The notes: a model not told the origin generated them from the sequence alone. Shown: positions 1-11,905, counted from the stretch's first letter. The stretch: 49,778 bases of DNA from Bifidobacterium breve (GCA_945881945.1 CAMCVO010000010.1:1-49778), one strand, 5' to 3'. Program-made: numbers and translations.

Positions 1-27
1 GAACCACTTAACTGTACCTGTTGCCAT
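1..27 (-). CDS. Cold-shock protein, N-terminal fragment (cut by left edge)
   Basis: Read on the minus strand, the first 27 bases give an ATG start and the peptide MATGTVKWF, the characteristic opening of small CspA-type cold-shock proteins (single-stranded nucleic-acid-binding OB folds, RNA chaperones). A purine-rich AAAGGA ribosome-binding site sits about 10 bases upstream of the ATG. Only nine codons lie in the window; the remainder runs off the left edge, so the paralogue cannot be named. The nearest gene is divergent, so this gene has its own promoter in the 28-264 gap. Confidence 0.8.
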
Positions 28-264
28 TTAGCTTTTTTCCTTTGGTTATGTTGGACGCTAGTAAATTTAACAAGCGCCGGTCTTTCTTCTTATACAGCTA
101 GACCCAATCAACAAACCGTAGAGCGGGTACTGCCAAGCGTCGGACTAGTGGAAAGTCTAACCTGCTATTGGCTATTTGCGAAAAGAGATGTATAAATCTC
201 TTACTGCATAAGGCACTGGTGGGCTGGGGAAGGTCACACCGAGTGATCCCAAAGGCAGGTACTA
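28..264. promoter_or_regulatory. Divergent intergenic region / cold-shock gene 5' leader
   Basis: No gene is seen. A TATAAG hexamer on the minus strand (94-89) is a possible -10 for the cold-shock gene and would give a leader of about 55 nt; a good -35 is not obvious. Two stem-loops can be drawn: a perfect 7-bp stem at 183-202 and a bulged 8-bp stem at 214-245 next to the DUF3145 start. Cold-shock mRNAs often have structured leaders (established knowledge); whether these hairpins belong to either transcript is not known. Confidence 0.35.
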
Positions 265-768
265 GTGAGTAAATCTCTTCCTTACGGTGGGCGAATACTT
301 ATTTATTCAACCCCGGCTGCTCTTACCCAACATATTGAGTGGGCGATAAATCAAAAGCTGGGCCAGGTCGTAACTCTTACCTGGGTAAACCAACCCTTAA
401 ATCCATCCAGCCTGGCGATGGAGTTTGAGTACAAACATCAACACCCTGTGGCAGCACTGATTGCAACTGCACTTAAGGGCTGGTGTTACATTAGATTTGA
501 AATCACTGAGATAAATAAAAATACCAATGATGCAACCTTGTTTCGGGTGAGCCCAGATTTAGGTTTGCATCAAGCATCTCTTGCCTCAAATGGGGATGTA
601 GTACTAAATGAAAATCAGGTTAATACCATCTTAAAAAACTCTATGACTCATGATCGATTAATAAACAACCTTGAGAACGCACTGGGTAATCAATGGGAGG
701 CAGAGCTTGAGCCGTATCGATTGGCACTTGCGTCCGGGCTGAAAGATATTGTTAGCAAAAGTGGTTAA
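265..768 (+). CDS. DUF3145 family protein
   Basis: 167 aa from a GTG start; an in-frame TGA at 244-246 excludes any longer form. The pattern matches the actinobacterial DUF3145 family by recall: YSTPAALTQHIEWA near the start, ALKGWCYIRFE around residue 70, SPDLGLHQA near residue 97 and the C-terminal NQWEAELEPYRLA. There is no signal peptide or membrane segment, so it is cytoplasmic. The biochemical role of the family is not established. It lies nine bases upstream of the SIMPL gene on the same strand, probably one transcript. Confidence 0.85.
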   Translation: MSKSLPYGGRILIYSTPAALTQHIEWAINQKLGQVVTLTWVNQPLNPSSLAMEFEYKHQHPVAALIATALKGWCYIRFEITEINKNTNDATLFRVSPDLGLHQASLASNGDVVLNENQVNTILKNSMTHDRLINNLENALGNQWEAELEPYRLALASGLKDIVSKSG

Positions 769-777
769 GATAAAGGT

Positions 778-1521
778 ATGAAATTTGAAGCCAGTGATCG
801 AATCAAATTTGCTACCGGTATTTTAGCTGCGGCAATTTTATCCTCTGGCTTAACCCTTGGTCTTTTCCAAGTTGGCTCAGGACTTGCTGCCCGTGCTGGT
901 AATTCAATTACGGTAACTGGAACTGCCTCTGAGAATGCAACTGCAGATAATGCGGTGTGGAGTTTAAATTTAAATGAATCACAACCAACACTTGCAGCCT
1001 CAGTTAAAAAAATTGATTCCTCAGCTGAGGGCCTTAAGAAGTATTTGTTAACTGGTGGGATAAGCAGTGAGCAGATTGAGCTTGGACCGATTAACTCCAA
1101 TGCCGTGCCTGAGTACATAAATGGCAATCCAACTGGTCGCATCATTGCTTATCAGGCTTATCGCACTGTAACTGTTAGAACTAAGGATGTTCAGCTGGTG
1201 GCACAGTTGAGTAATAACATTGGAACACTTCTTGCAACTGGTGTGAATGTTGGAAATTATGGACCTTCTTACTACCTTTCAACATTAGATGATATGCGTC
1301 CAAAATTATTAGCCGCTGCCATGCAAGATGCCAAGGCAAGGGCTGAGGCAATTACCGAAGCTGTTGGTGGGCAGGTTGGCGCATTGCTATCAGTTTCTAC
1401 CGGACCAACACAGGTAACTACTAAGAACTCACTAGATCGTGCAGCTGGTGGTGTTTATGATCTCTCCACCATCGAAAAGACGGTCAATGTCACACTCTCT
1501 GCCAGTTTTAAGACTAACTAG
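778..1521 (+). CDS. SIMPL domain (DUF541) membrane-anchored protein
   Basis: 247 aa. Residues 10-32 form one hydrophobic segment (signal anchor), after which SITVTGTASENATADNAVWS begins the SIMPL domain and a second conserved part (MRPKLLAAAMQDAKARAEAI, about residues 178-197) follows. SIMPL proteins are periplasmic or extracytoplasmic with poorly defined roles in stress and envelope processes. The start is ATG close behind DUF3145. The 3' end overlaps the convergent SGNH hydrolase gene by eight bases, so the two transcripts must overlap at their ends. Confidence 0.85.
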   Translation: MKFEASDRIKFATGILAAAILSSGLTLGLFQVGSGLAARAGNSITVTGTASENATADNAVWSLNLNESQPTLAASVKKIDSSAEGLKKYLLTGGISSEQIELGPINSNAVPEYINGNPTGRIIAYQAYRTVTVRTKDVQLVAQLSNNIGTLLATGVNVGNYGPSYYLSTLDDMRPKLLAAAMQDAKARAEAITEAVGGQVGALLSVSTGPTQVTTKNSLDRAAGGVYDLSTIEKTVNVTLSASFKTN

Positions 1522-2365
1522 CGTTTTTTAATTTTAAATTCTCATTTTCTAATTTAGCAAGAAATTTTAGTTCCCCATTTTTCTTCTGGGGGTTAATAAC
1601 CTCAGTGGTAATTTTAATTAGCTCAAATAACATCAGGATCAGTGCAGCAGGAAGCAGATCAATCGATCGTTTAAAAAACCAAGGAGTTCCATTTCTTAGC
1701 AACCATCTAATCTTTTCAGCCTTGCTCTTCTGCACCAAGGTCAGCTGATAAGGCATTGCAACAGCCCAACCGCGCTGGCGTAATTGATGAGCCACCTGCC
1801 GGGCAAGTAGAAAATGGCCCTTAGGGCCAGGATGCATTCGATCTATATGCCAATTATTTTTATCATGAACTGAGGCAATAGATCTTGTTTTAATCGTAAT
1901 TATTTCAAACTCAGCTGCAACCTTTTGATAGACCGCATTAACTGCGTTAACTCTTCGGCTCAAAATCCGCTGCATCAATTTTGGCAGACGTAGCAGTTGA
2001 TTTGGATCATGCAACTCAACCATAATGATTTCACTTCCAATATTTTGCAGATTTTGGCAGGTATTTTTTAAATTCTTATACAACTCAATAGGATCAAAAC
2101 CATTTCGCAATAAATCATTTCCCCCGACAATAACTGCACAGATATCAGGACTTAAGGACAATGCCTTAGGCAATTGGATACTTACAACCTCACTTGATTT
2201 TGCGCCAGGGCGTGAGAGATTGATGTAATCACACCCATCATGAAACGCCTCTGATAAAAATCCGGCCCAGCCACGAAACTTTCCCTCTTGAATCTCATCC
2301 CCAGTGCCAAAAGCTGCACTATCACCTAGCACTACAAAGGTTGGGTGATTTCGGACTAACTCCAT
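1514..2365 (-). CDS. SGNH/GDSL-family hydrolase
   Basis: Block I is VVLGDSAAFG with the catalytic Ser, block III is GGNDLL, and block V is DRMHPGPKGH with the Asp-His pair, so this is an SGNH esterase/lipase-type hydrolase. A hydrophobic stretch near the C-terminus (LLPAALILMLFELI) suggests membrane association. The ATG at 2365 lies one base after the stop of the upstream glycosyltransferase (TAG, C, ATG), which favours coupled translation; an in-frame ATG at 2419 would add 18 residues but overlap that gene by 53 bases. The position in a glycosyltransferase operon suggests glycolipid or glycan deacylation (inference). Confidence 0.82.
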   Translation of the reverse strand: MELVRNHPTFVVLGDSAAFGTGDEIQEGKFRGWAGFLSEAFHDGCDYINLSRPGAKSSEVVSIQLPKALSLSPDICAVIVGGNDLLRNGFDPIELYKNLKNTCQNLQNIGSEIIMVELHDPNQLLRLPKLMQRILSRRVNAVNAVYQKVAAEFEIITIKTRSIASVHDKNNWHIDRMHPGPKGHFLLARQVAHQLRQRGWAVAMPYQLTLVQKSKAEKIRWLLRNGTPWFFKRSIDLLPAALILMLFELIKITTEVINPQKKNGELKFLAKLENENLKLKNAS

Positions 2366-2366
2366 G

Positions 2367-3527
2367 CTATGCAGCAGCCAATCTCTCGCTACCATCACCG
2401 GTGATCTCTTTACTGCCATGTAATTGCAACATTTTACTTACGGTGTTAGACCAGTCAAATTGTTCTGCTTGAGTTCGCGCTGATTTTCGGCGGGAACTAT
2501 CACGCAGTACATTTGCAATTGCATTGGCAAAGGACTGGCCATCATCAGCTGCTACAGCACCTGCCGGTTGTGGACAGGAGAGGTTTAAAATTTCACCAAC
2601 CGCGCTGCTAGCCGATGCCACTACAGGAGTGCCGCTAGCTAATGATTCAAGTGCTGAAAGACAAAAAGTTTCAAGTGGGCCGGGTGCTATTACCACATCA
2701 GCTGCTGCTAGATAGCTAGCAACTTTCTTGCGATCTGCCACATAACCCACCATTTCGATCGGTAGATTTAAACTTTGCTTTCTAATGTTTTTCCACAGCG
2801 GGCCACCACCAACAATTACTAATCTCACATCTACACCTGCACTAATTAGTTTTTCAACAGCCTGCACACTTCGACCTGGTTCTTTTTCAGGAGACAACCT
2901 TCCGCAGTGCACCAATAAATACCGAGCGCCATTTAATAACTGATTACGCAACTCTAAATTACGATTTGTGGGGTTAAACTCTGTTAAATCAACCCCCAAT
3001 GAGATTTTGTGCAGATTCCTAACACCAATTTTCTCAAACTCACGCGCTGCATAATTTGTAGTTGCAATTACGCAATCAAAGGCAGCAGATAATTTTCGGT
3101 TATGCCAGTTAACTAGAGAATTTCTTAGTTGCTGGGGCAAAAGGGGTAGGTATTTTTCAGCAAGCCCAGCTAACGTCTCATGTGAAAAGACCACACTTGG
3201 GACCTTTTGCTTTCTTGCCCATCTTCCTACCTTAAGGAGGGTAAATCGGTCGGAGACCTCAATTCGATCAGGGTTTAAAAACTCCAAAAGATTAAGTAAC
3301 TGTTTGTTACTCCTAATAACCTGGTAGCCACCACTTCCCACCAGATGGATGCTGGGAAGACTTACTTTTGTGCCAAATGGGGTTTGCTCCTTAATGTATT
3401 TGGGCCCAGGAACAATATAGAAAAACTCATGACCATTTTTTTGGTATCCGCTACCTAATTCATGCAAGGTAGTTTTAATGCCCCCAGAGTTTGGGCCATA
3501 AAAATTGGCGATGTGGACAATTCTCAT
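2367..3527 (-). CDS. GT4-family glycosyltransferase
   Basis: 386 aa with two Rossmann halves. The N-terminal loop IANFYGPNSGGIKT and the C-terminal GPLETFCLSALESLASGTPV (the E-x7-E signature of GT-B family 4 retaining transferases) define it; RYLLVHCGRLSPEKEPG is the nucleotide-sugar-binding strand-loop. The start overlaps the upstream mgtA-type gene by four bases (ATGA). The paired GT4 genes plus SGNH hydrolase look like a small envelope glycolipid operon. The sugar donor and acceptor cannot be read from the sequence. Confidence 0.85.
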   Translation of the reverse strand: MRIVHIANFYGPNSGGIKTTLHELGSGYQKNGHEFFYIVPGPKYIKEQTPFGTKVSLPSIHLVGSGGYQVIRSNKQLLNLLEFLNPDRIEVSDRFTLLKVGRWARKQKVPSVVFSHETLAGLAEKYLPLLPQQLRNSLVNWHNRKLSAAFDCVIATTNYAAREFEKIGVRNLHKISLGVDLTEFNPTNRNLELRNQLLNGARYLLVHCGRLSPEKEPGRSVQAVEKLISAGVDVRLVIVGGGPLWKNIRKQSLNLPIEMVGYVADRKKVASYLAAADVVIAPGPLETFCLSALESLASGTPVVASASSAVGEILNLSCPQPAGAVAADDGQSFANAIANVLRDSSRRKSARTQAEQFDWSNTVSKMLQLHGSKEITGDGSERLAAA

Positions 3528-4672
3528 GCCACACCAATTACTTCTGCTTTATCTTGTTCTGCTTGCACAATTACTGCCAGGTAATGTTGTCGTAACTGCT
3601 CAATAATTACCGGCCAGCTTCGGTCAATTACAGATTGACGTGCAAATTGGGACATCTGCTGATGGTCTGCCTGAGAGAAATGATTTGAAACTGTCGCTAG
3701 CAACTGCTGCCTATTGCCAGTATCAATTACATAACCATTTTGATTATGTGAGATTAAGCCTGCAGCCCCGCCTAGTGTTGGCACAATTGCTGGCAAACCA
3801 CTTGCTAAGGCTTCCTGTACTGCTTGGCAAAATGTCTCATTTGGACCTGGATGAACAAATAAGTCAAAGCTGGCATACATTTTTGCGAGCTCAGATCCAG
3901 ACTTAAATCCTAAAAATAAAGCGCCGGGTAATTGCTGTTCTAGTTTTTTACGATTTGTACCTTCGCCCACAATCACCAAGGAGATATCTTCACGGTTACA
4001 CAATGGGGCAAGATCGGCAACACACTTTTCAGCTGAGAGTCTTCCGACATAGCCAATTATCTTTCGCTCACTATTTCCTTGGCGCCAGATAGTTTGTAGT
4101 TGTTCATCTTTTGCATCTGGGTTAAACAATTCAGAGTCAACTCCTCTTTGCCAAAGGTGAACATTTGGCACCCCTGCAAGATGAAGATCTAGCGCTACTG
4201 TTTTTGAAGGAGCAAGAGTTCGATCAGTTTGGGAATGGATTTTGTAGAGAATTTTCTGTAGTGAATTTTTTGCCAGAGCAAAACCATGTTGTTTGGCAAA
4301 ACCACCCAACTCAGTTTGATAGACCGAAACAGTGGGTATGGCCAATCGCTTGGCAACCTTTGCAGCATATGCACCCAAGGCAAAGGGAGAGGCTAGATGG
4401 ATAACATCAGGGGCAAAGCCATCAATTAGATACTGCAATCTTTTTTGCGGCAAAGCCATAGGTAAATCAACTGGTAGAAAGTTTTGTGCTGCAATTGCTG
4501 GGGTGGTCCGCACCTGATGACCAAAGTATGATGTAGGAGTATTTTGCCCATTTGGGGCGATTACTAAAGCTTGATCAAATTGTGGATCTAAATTCTCAAG
4601 GATTCGTAGAACTGAGTTGGTGACTCCATTTACCGAGGGCAAAAATGACTCTGTGACTATGCAAACTCTCAT
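3524..4672 (-). CDS. mgtA: GT4 mannosyltransferase, MgtA-like
   Basis: 382 aa. The opening RVCIVTESFLPSVNGVTNSV, the segment SVYQTELGGFAKQHG, APSKTVALDLHLAGVPNVHL and the donor-site GPNETFCQAVQEALASGLPA closely follow mycobacterial MgtA (Rv0557), a GDP-mannose-dependent alpha-mannosyltransferase acting on glycolipid acceptors, as recalled. It is cytoplasmic with likely peripheral membrane association. First gene of a three-gene minus-strand operon, divergent from etfBA with 110 bases between. Acceptor specificity in this organism is inference. Confidence 0.8.
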   Translation of the reverse strand: MRVCIVTESFLPSVNGVTNSVLRILENLDPQFDQALVIAPNGQNTPTSYFGHQVRTTPAIAAQNFLPVDLPMALPQKRLQYLIDGFAPDVIHLASPFALGAYAAKVAKRLAIPTVSVYQTELGGFAKQHGFALAKNSLQKILYKIHSQTDRTLAPSKTVALDLHLAGVPNVHLWQRGVDSELFNPDAKDEQLQTIWRQGNSERKIIGYVGRLSAEKCVADLAPLCNREDISLVIVGEGTNRKKLEQQLPGALFLGFKSGSELAKMYASFDLFVHPGPNETFCQAVQEALASGLPAIVPTLGGAAGLISHNQNGYVIDTGNRQQLLATVSNHFSQADHQQMSQFARQSVIDRSWPVIIEQLRQHYLAVIVQAEQDKAEVIGVA

Positions 4673-4734
4673 AGAGATCAGGGTGAGCCACTCAGAAAGC
4701 CTTAAGTAAAGATTGAGGTTAAGTGTTGGTTAAG

Positions 4735-4763
4735 TTGCGGCAAAGAATAGCCACCTTTACTAC
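4735..4763 (+). promoter_or_regulatory. Candidate sigma-70-type promoter for etfBA
   Basis: TTGCGG at 4735-4740 and TACTAC at 4758-4763 are separated by exactly 17 bases; transcription from about 4770 would give a leader of roughly 13 nt containing an AAGG ribosome-binding site just before the ATG at 4783. The -10 is weak, and the region also has to serve the divergent mannosyltransferase gene. Confidence 0.4.
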
Positions 4764-4782
4764 TGCCTAGTAACATAAGGCC

Positions 4783-5592
4783 ATGAAGATCGCAATCTGT
4801 ATCAAACAAGTTCCAGACTCTTGGGCTGAGAAAAAAATGGCTGGTGGGGTATTAGATCGCGCCGGTGTTGATGCAGTTTTAAATGATTTAGATGAGTATG
4901 CAGTTGAAGAGGCGCTGCGAATTGTGGAGGCAAACTCTCCAACTAAAGAGGCTGGTGAGGGCAGTGGCCACACCATCACCTTAATTTCAATGGGACCTGA
5001 GCGAGCAACTGAGGCAATAAGAAAAGCACTCTCTATGGGCGCAGATGATGCAATCTTGGTAACTGATCCATCCCTTGCTGGCTCTGACGCACTCGCTACC
5101 TCCTTAGTTTTATCTGAGGTAATAAAAAAAGGTAATTACGATTTAGTTTTATGTGGCACCGAGAGCACAGATGCTCGAATGAGTGTTATTCCAGCGATGA
5201 TCTCCCAACGTCTTGGTTGGGCGCAATTAACCTTTGCCGGCAAGGTAGCGGTTAATCCAGCTGCAAATACTGTTGAGATTGAGCGAGTGACTGAGTTTGG
5301 TAACCAAGTAATGAGTGCAAAGTTTCCAGCTGTGCTCTCCGTAGTTGAGAAGATAAATGAACCACGCTACCCATCATTTAAAGGAATTATGGCTGCTAAG
5401 AAAAAGCCAATTACAAATATGTCATTAGCAGATACTGGTGTTGGATCCTCCGATGTTGGCTCTGCTGCTGCTTGGAGTAATGTTAAAGAGGCACTTCCTC
5501 GGCCACCACGGGGTGCGGGTGTGAAATTAACTGATGAAGGTAATGGCGGGGAAAAGTTAGTTGAATTCCTAGTAGAGAAGAGATTGGCATGA
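4783..5592 (+). CDS. etfB: Electron transfer flavoprotein, beta subunit
   Basis: 269 aa, normal EtfB length. It opens MKIAICIKQVPDSWAE and carries the beta-subunit pattern NDLDEYAVEEALR, then AIRKALSMGADDAILVTD and LVLCGTESTDARMSVIPAMI. With EtfA it forms the soluble heterodimer that takes electrons from acyl-CoA and related flavin dehydrogenases to the membrane quinone pool. The stop overlaps the etfA start (ATGA). The start is supported by a short leader with an AAGG site. Confidence 0.95.
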   Translation: MKIAICIKQVPDSWAEKKMAGGVLDRAGVDAVLNDLDEYAVEEALRIVEANSPTKEAGEGSGHTITLISMGPERATEAIRKALSMGADDAILVTDPSLAGSDALATSLVLSEVIKKGNYDLVLCGTESTDARMSVIPAMISQRLGWAQLTFAGKVAVNPAANTVEIERVTEFGNQVMSAKFPAVLSVVEKINEPRYPSFKGIMAAKKKPITNMSLADTGVGSSDVGSAAAWSNVKEALPRPPRGAGVKLTDEGNGGEKLVEFLVEKRLA

Positions 5593-6533
5593 GTGAGGTT
5601 ATATTTTTAGTAGATCACTCTGCTGGCAAAATTACTAAGGCAGCTGGTGAGCTTGCCACCTATGCCAAATCAATTGGTGACTCAGTTGCGGTGGTTTTTG
5701 CAGATAATGCCCAACCAATTGTTGATCAGTTAAATACTTTTCCAGTAGATAAGGTAATTACTATCGCTGGTGAGTTTGATAAGTATGGCCCAGCAGCAAT
5801 TGCCGATGGTCTTGCCCAACTTCTTACCGATAGAAAACCTGCAGCAGTATTAATCACCTCAACTGCCAATGGCAAAGAGATCGCTGCCAGAGCCTCGGTA
5901 ATTACCGGTAGTGGAATTATCACCGATGCAGTAAATGTTGATAAGGATTTAATTACCACCCAATCTGTATTTGGTGGCTCAACAACTGTGCATGCAACAG
6001 TTACTAAAGGTGTTCCAATCATTACTTTACGAGCAAACTCAATTGAGGCAACAGGTGCCACATCATCTGCTGCGGTAGAAATCTTTGCTGCCACAATTTC
6101 AGAGGCGGCAAAACTTGCGCCAATTACCTCATCAACTCCAGTAGTAAAAGGTGGCAGACCAGATTTAACTGAAGCTTCAATTGTGGTTTCAGGTGGACGT
6201 GGAACTAATGGAGATTTCAAACCAGTTGAGGCGTTAGCTGATGCGCTAGGGGCAGCAGTTGGTGCATCCCGTGCTGCAACTGATGCTGGTTGGTATCCGC
6301 ACTCAAATCAGGTTGGCCAAACTGGTAAAACTGTTTCACCACAACTCTATGTTGCAGCAGGTATCTCAGGTGCAATTCAACACCGTGCTGGTATGCAAAC
6401 TAGTAAAACAATTGTGGCGATCAATAAGGATCCAGAGGCGCCAATCCTAGAAATCGCAGATTTTGCGGTGGTTGGTGATTTATTTAATGTTTTGCCACAA
6501 GCTACTGCTCAAATTATTGCTCGCAAGGGGTAA
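5589..6533 (+). CDS. etfA: Electron transfer flavoprotein, alpha subunit
   Basis: 314 aa. The C-terminal FAD domain is diagnostic: SGGRG at 201-205, the strand ending in QVGQTGKTVSPQLYVAAG (from 241) and GISGAIQH at 258-265, followed by NKDPEAPILEIADFAVVGD. The N-terminal domain binds EtfB. It is translationally coupled to etfB by a four-base overlap. The etfBA to cysteine desulfurase to mnmA to ligA order recurs in actinobacteria (established from memory). Confidence 0.95.
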   Translation: MSEVIFLVDHSAGKITKAAGELATYAKSIGDSVAVVFADNAQPIVDQLNTFPVDKVITIAGEFDKYGPAAIADGLAQLLTDRKPAAVLITSTANGKEIAARASVITGSGIITDAVNVDKDLITTQSVFGGSTTVHATVTKGVPIITLRANSIEATGATSSAAVEIFAATISEAAKLAPITSSTPVVKGGRPDLTEASIVVSGGRGTNGDFKPVEALADALGAAVGASRAATDAGWYPHSNQVGQTGKTVSPQLYVAAGISGAIQHRAGMQTSKTIVAINKDPEAPILEIADFAVVGDLFNVLPQATAQIIARKG

Positions 6534-6570
6534 TTACTCCGCTATCGGTAGCCCCCTTTAGACTTAGCAA

Positions 6571-7724
6571 GTGAGTATCTATTTTGATCATGCCGCAACT
6601 ACTCCTATCTCAGATTTGTCACTTACTGCATTAACAAATCAGGCAAAGAAATTAGGCAATGCCTCATCCTTACACTCTGCCGGCAGATCTGTTCGAAAAG
6701 ATTTAGAGGCTGCCAGGGAGGAGATAGCAAAGGCAATTGATTGTGCGCCAAGTGAGGTGATTTTTACCGCCACCGGTACTGAAGCAAATAACTTAGCAAT
6801 TAAAGGTTTGTACTGGAAAGCGGTTAAAGAGGGTAAGAATCTAGTCATTACCTCAACCTTTGAACACCATGCGGTTATGGATCCGATTTTATGGTTAGCC
6901 GAGCATGAAGGTGCAAAGGTAATTGAGATTGATGTTGATAAAAATGGGATGGTTGATCTTGATAAGTTAAAGCAAGTAGTAATTGATAATAAAGGCAAGA
7001 TTGCATTTATCTCAATTATGCATTCAAATAATGAGGTTGGAACTCTGCAAGATATTGCACAGATAGTAAAAGTAGCTGGTGATATTCCAGTTCATTCAGA
7101 TTGTGTCCAAAGTTTTGGCAAGGTTGAGTTATCTTTTAAAGAGTTAGGTTTAACCGCTGCAACTATAAGTGCTCATAAAATTGGTGGACCATTAGGGGTG
7201 GCAGCTTTAATTTTAAAGCGAGGGTTAGATATTGAACCCATTTTGCATGGCGGCGGCCAAGAGCGAGATATTAGAAGCGGCACATTTAACGCACCCAGCA
7301 TCTTAGCTTTTGCAGCTGCTGCTACGGAGAGTGCATCACAATTTAAAGATCGATCAGTTGTAGTCCGTAAGTTAAAGCAATCACTAATTGAGGTGGTTGA
7401 GAAAAATGTTTCAGATGCTTGGGTTAATGGTGATCAAACCAACTCCTTGCCTGGAATAGTTTCAATCACCTTTCCAAGGAGTGATTCAGAGGGATTACTA
7501 CTTCTGCTAGATAGTGAAGGAATTGCCTGTTCAACTGGTTCAGCCTGCAGCGCTGGCGTGCAACGGCCAAGCCATGTTTTGCTTGCAATGGGATTGTCAG
7601 AGGATGAAACTACTTCAACATTAAGGTTTTCACTTAGCCACTCAAATACAATTGCAGAGATTGAAAAACTCGGTGCAGTAATTGCATCGGTGGTAGAGCG
7701 ATCAAGGGCAGCATCAGGGAAAAA

Positions 7725-7728
<4 letters not shown>
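6571..7728 (+). CDS. Cysteine desulfurase (IscS/NifS class)
   Basis: 385 aa from GTG; the protein opens with the class I motif YFDHAATTP. The PLP lysine is K203 in SAHKIGGPLG, and the active-site Cys is C326 in STGSACSAG, the IscS/NifS-type loop. It removes sulfur from cysteine as an enzyme persulfide. Its four-base overlap with mnmA strongly suggests that sulfur transfer to tRNA thiolation is its main local role; Fe-S cluster supply is also possible. Confidence 0.93.
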
Positions 7729-10848
<3,120 letters not shown>

Positions 10849-10852
10849 GCGC

Positions 10853-10972
10853 ATGATGTTCCTTAGTGAAGAGTTAAGAGCGCTTCCAATGCCACCAGTT
10901 GCCTTTGGCCTGGTCACCTTTGCAATTCTTTCATTACTGCTTTATTTAACACTTCGTATTGACCGGGATTAA
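10853..10972 (+). CDS. 39-aa single-pass membrane protein upstream of nadD
   Basis: A short frame opens with ATG-ATG and encodes 39 residues: a Pro-rich N-terminus (LRALPMPPVAFG), one hydrophobic helix (LVTFAILSLLLYLTLR) and a charged tail IDRD. It starts four bases after the ligA stop, and its TAA overlaps the proposed nadD start. Small membrane proteins with this P-x-P-P plus helix plus Arg/Asp layout sit upstream of nadD in other actinobacteria (from memory). The function is unknown. Confidence 0.6.
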   Translation: MMFLSEELRALPMPPVAFGLVTFAILSLLLYLTLRIDRD

Positions 10973-10974
10973 TT

Positions 10975-11553
10975 ATTGTCGCGGTAAGTAAAGAGTTTGG
11001 GATAGTTGGCGGAACCTTTGATCCAATTCACCTTGGACATCTTCACCTGATTAAAGAGATCTCAAGTAGATTTGAAAAAGTACTAGTAATTCCATCTGGC
11101 ACACCATGGCTAAAGGAAAATCCACCGGTGGCAAGTGCTGAACAAAGATTTCAAATGGCAGATCTTGCAGTTACCTCAATGGGGTTAAGTGAAAAGGTTG
11201 AGGTTCTACCAATTGAGGTACGAAGAGGCGGTAATAGTTACACCATTGATACCGTGGGAGAGTTAAAACAAATCTATCCAAATACTAATTTCACCTTAGT
11301 TCTAGGCTCTGATGCAGCTAGCAAGTTAGATAAGTGGCACAGATCAAAGGAGCTATTAGAGCAGATTAAGGTTTTGGTAGTTAAGCGACCAGGGGCTAAG
11401 CCCTCTGAGTTTGAGGAGATTTCGATAAAAGCTTTAGATATATCATCGACAATTGTTAGGCAATCAATCGCTAAGCGAGAAAATGTCAGTGCATTATTAC
11501 CAGCAAAGGTAGTTACCTACATCAGAGAGTATGGTTTATATGGCAGTCGGTAA
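10975..11553 (+). CDS. nadD: Nicotinate-nucleotide adenylyltransferase NadD
   Basis: The frame encodes the nucleotidyltransferase signature GIVGGTFDPIHLGHLHLI and later ISSTIVRQSI, so it makes NaAD from NaMN and ATP. The first ATG/GTG/TTG in frame is GTG 11128, which would delete the GGTFDPIHLGH active site. The frame is open back to a TGA at 10960-10962, and the only start-like codons before the motif are ATT at 10972 and 10975 and ATA at 11002. I place the start at ATT 10975, giving 192 aa. The 3' end overlaps rsfS, and the order nadD-rsfS-gpgP matches mycobacteria. Confidence 0.85.
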   Translation: MVAVSKEFGIVGGTFDPIHLGHLHLIKEISSRFEKVLVIPSGTPWLKENPPVASAEQRFQMADLAVTSMGLSEKVEVLPIEVRRGGNSYTIDTVGELKQIYPNTNFTLVLGSDAASKLDKWHRSKELLEQIKVLVVKRPGAKPSEFEEISIKALDISSTIVRQSIAKRENVSALLPAKVVTYIREYGLYGSR

Positions 11554-11905
11554 GCGCACCATTGAGTTAACAAAAATTGCAGCTAATGCACTTGCAGATA
11601 AGTTAGGTAGTGAGATTGTAGCGATTGATCTATCTGAGCAATTAGTTTTAAATCAGGTCTTTTTACTTGTGACTGGAAATAATGAGCCACAGCTACAGGC
11701 ATTATCTGATGAGGTGCAAAAGAAACTTGCTGAGGCAGGTGAAAAGCCCGCCCGAAAAGAGGGAAGTGGTGCTTGGATTTTGCTTGATTACACAGATTTG
11801 GTTGTACACATCCAAAGTACCGAGCTTCGCAATTACTACATGTTAGATCGACTCTGGAATGATTGCCCAAAGATTGATTTAGGTTTAGTGAAGGTAGATA
11901 GGTAA
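11540..11905 (+). CDS. rsfS: Ribosomal silencing factor RsfS
   Basis: 121 aa from ATG 11540 (an upstream in-frame start would add three residues). Family marks are LADKLGSEIVAIDLSEQ near the start, then EGSGAWILLDYTDLVVHI and YYMLDRLWNDCP. RsfS binds ribosomal protein uL14 and blocks subunit joining during starvation. It overlaps the end of nadD by 14 bases, and its TAA shares one base with the gpgP ATG, so the three genes are translationally linked. Confidence 0.93.
   Translation: MAVGKRTIELTKIAANALADKLGSEIVAIDLSEQLVLNQVFLLVTGNNEPQLQALSDEVQKKLAEAGEKPARKEGSGAWILLDYTDLVVHIQSTELRNYYMLDRLWNDCPKIDLGLVKVDR

Noticed and set aside
28-264. RNase P RNA or another known structured RNA between the cold-shock and DUF3145 genes
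   Set aside because: GTGGAAAGTCT looked faintly like the RNase P GAGGAAAGTCC motif, but no other conserved RNase P segment is present.
5726-6220. 164-codon minus-strand frame inside etfA
   Set aside because: Antisense shadow of a well-conserved FAD-binding protein; hydrophobic low-complexity content only.
10853-11010. Programmed frameshift joining the 39-aa protein to nadD
   Set aside because: A -1 shift before the TAA would fuse the frames, but no slippery heptamer or downstream structure is visible.
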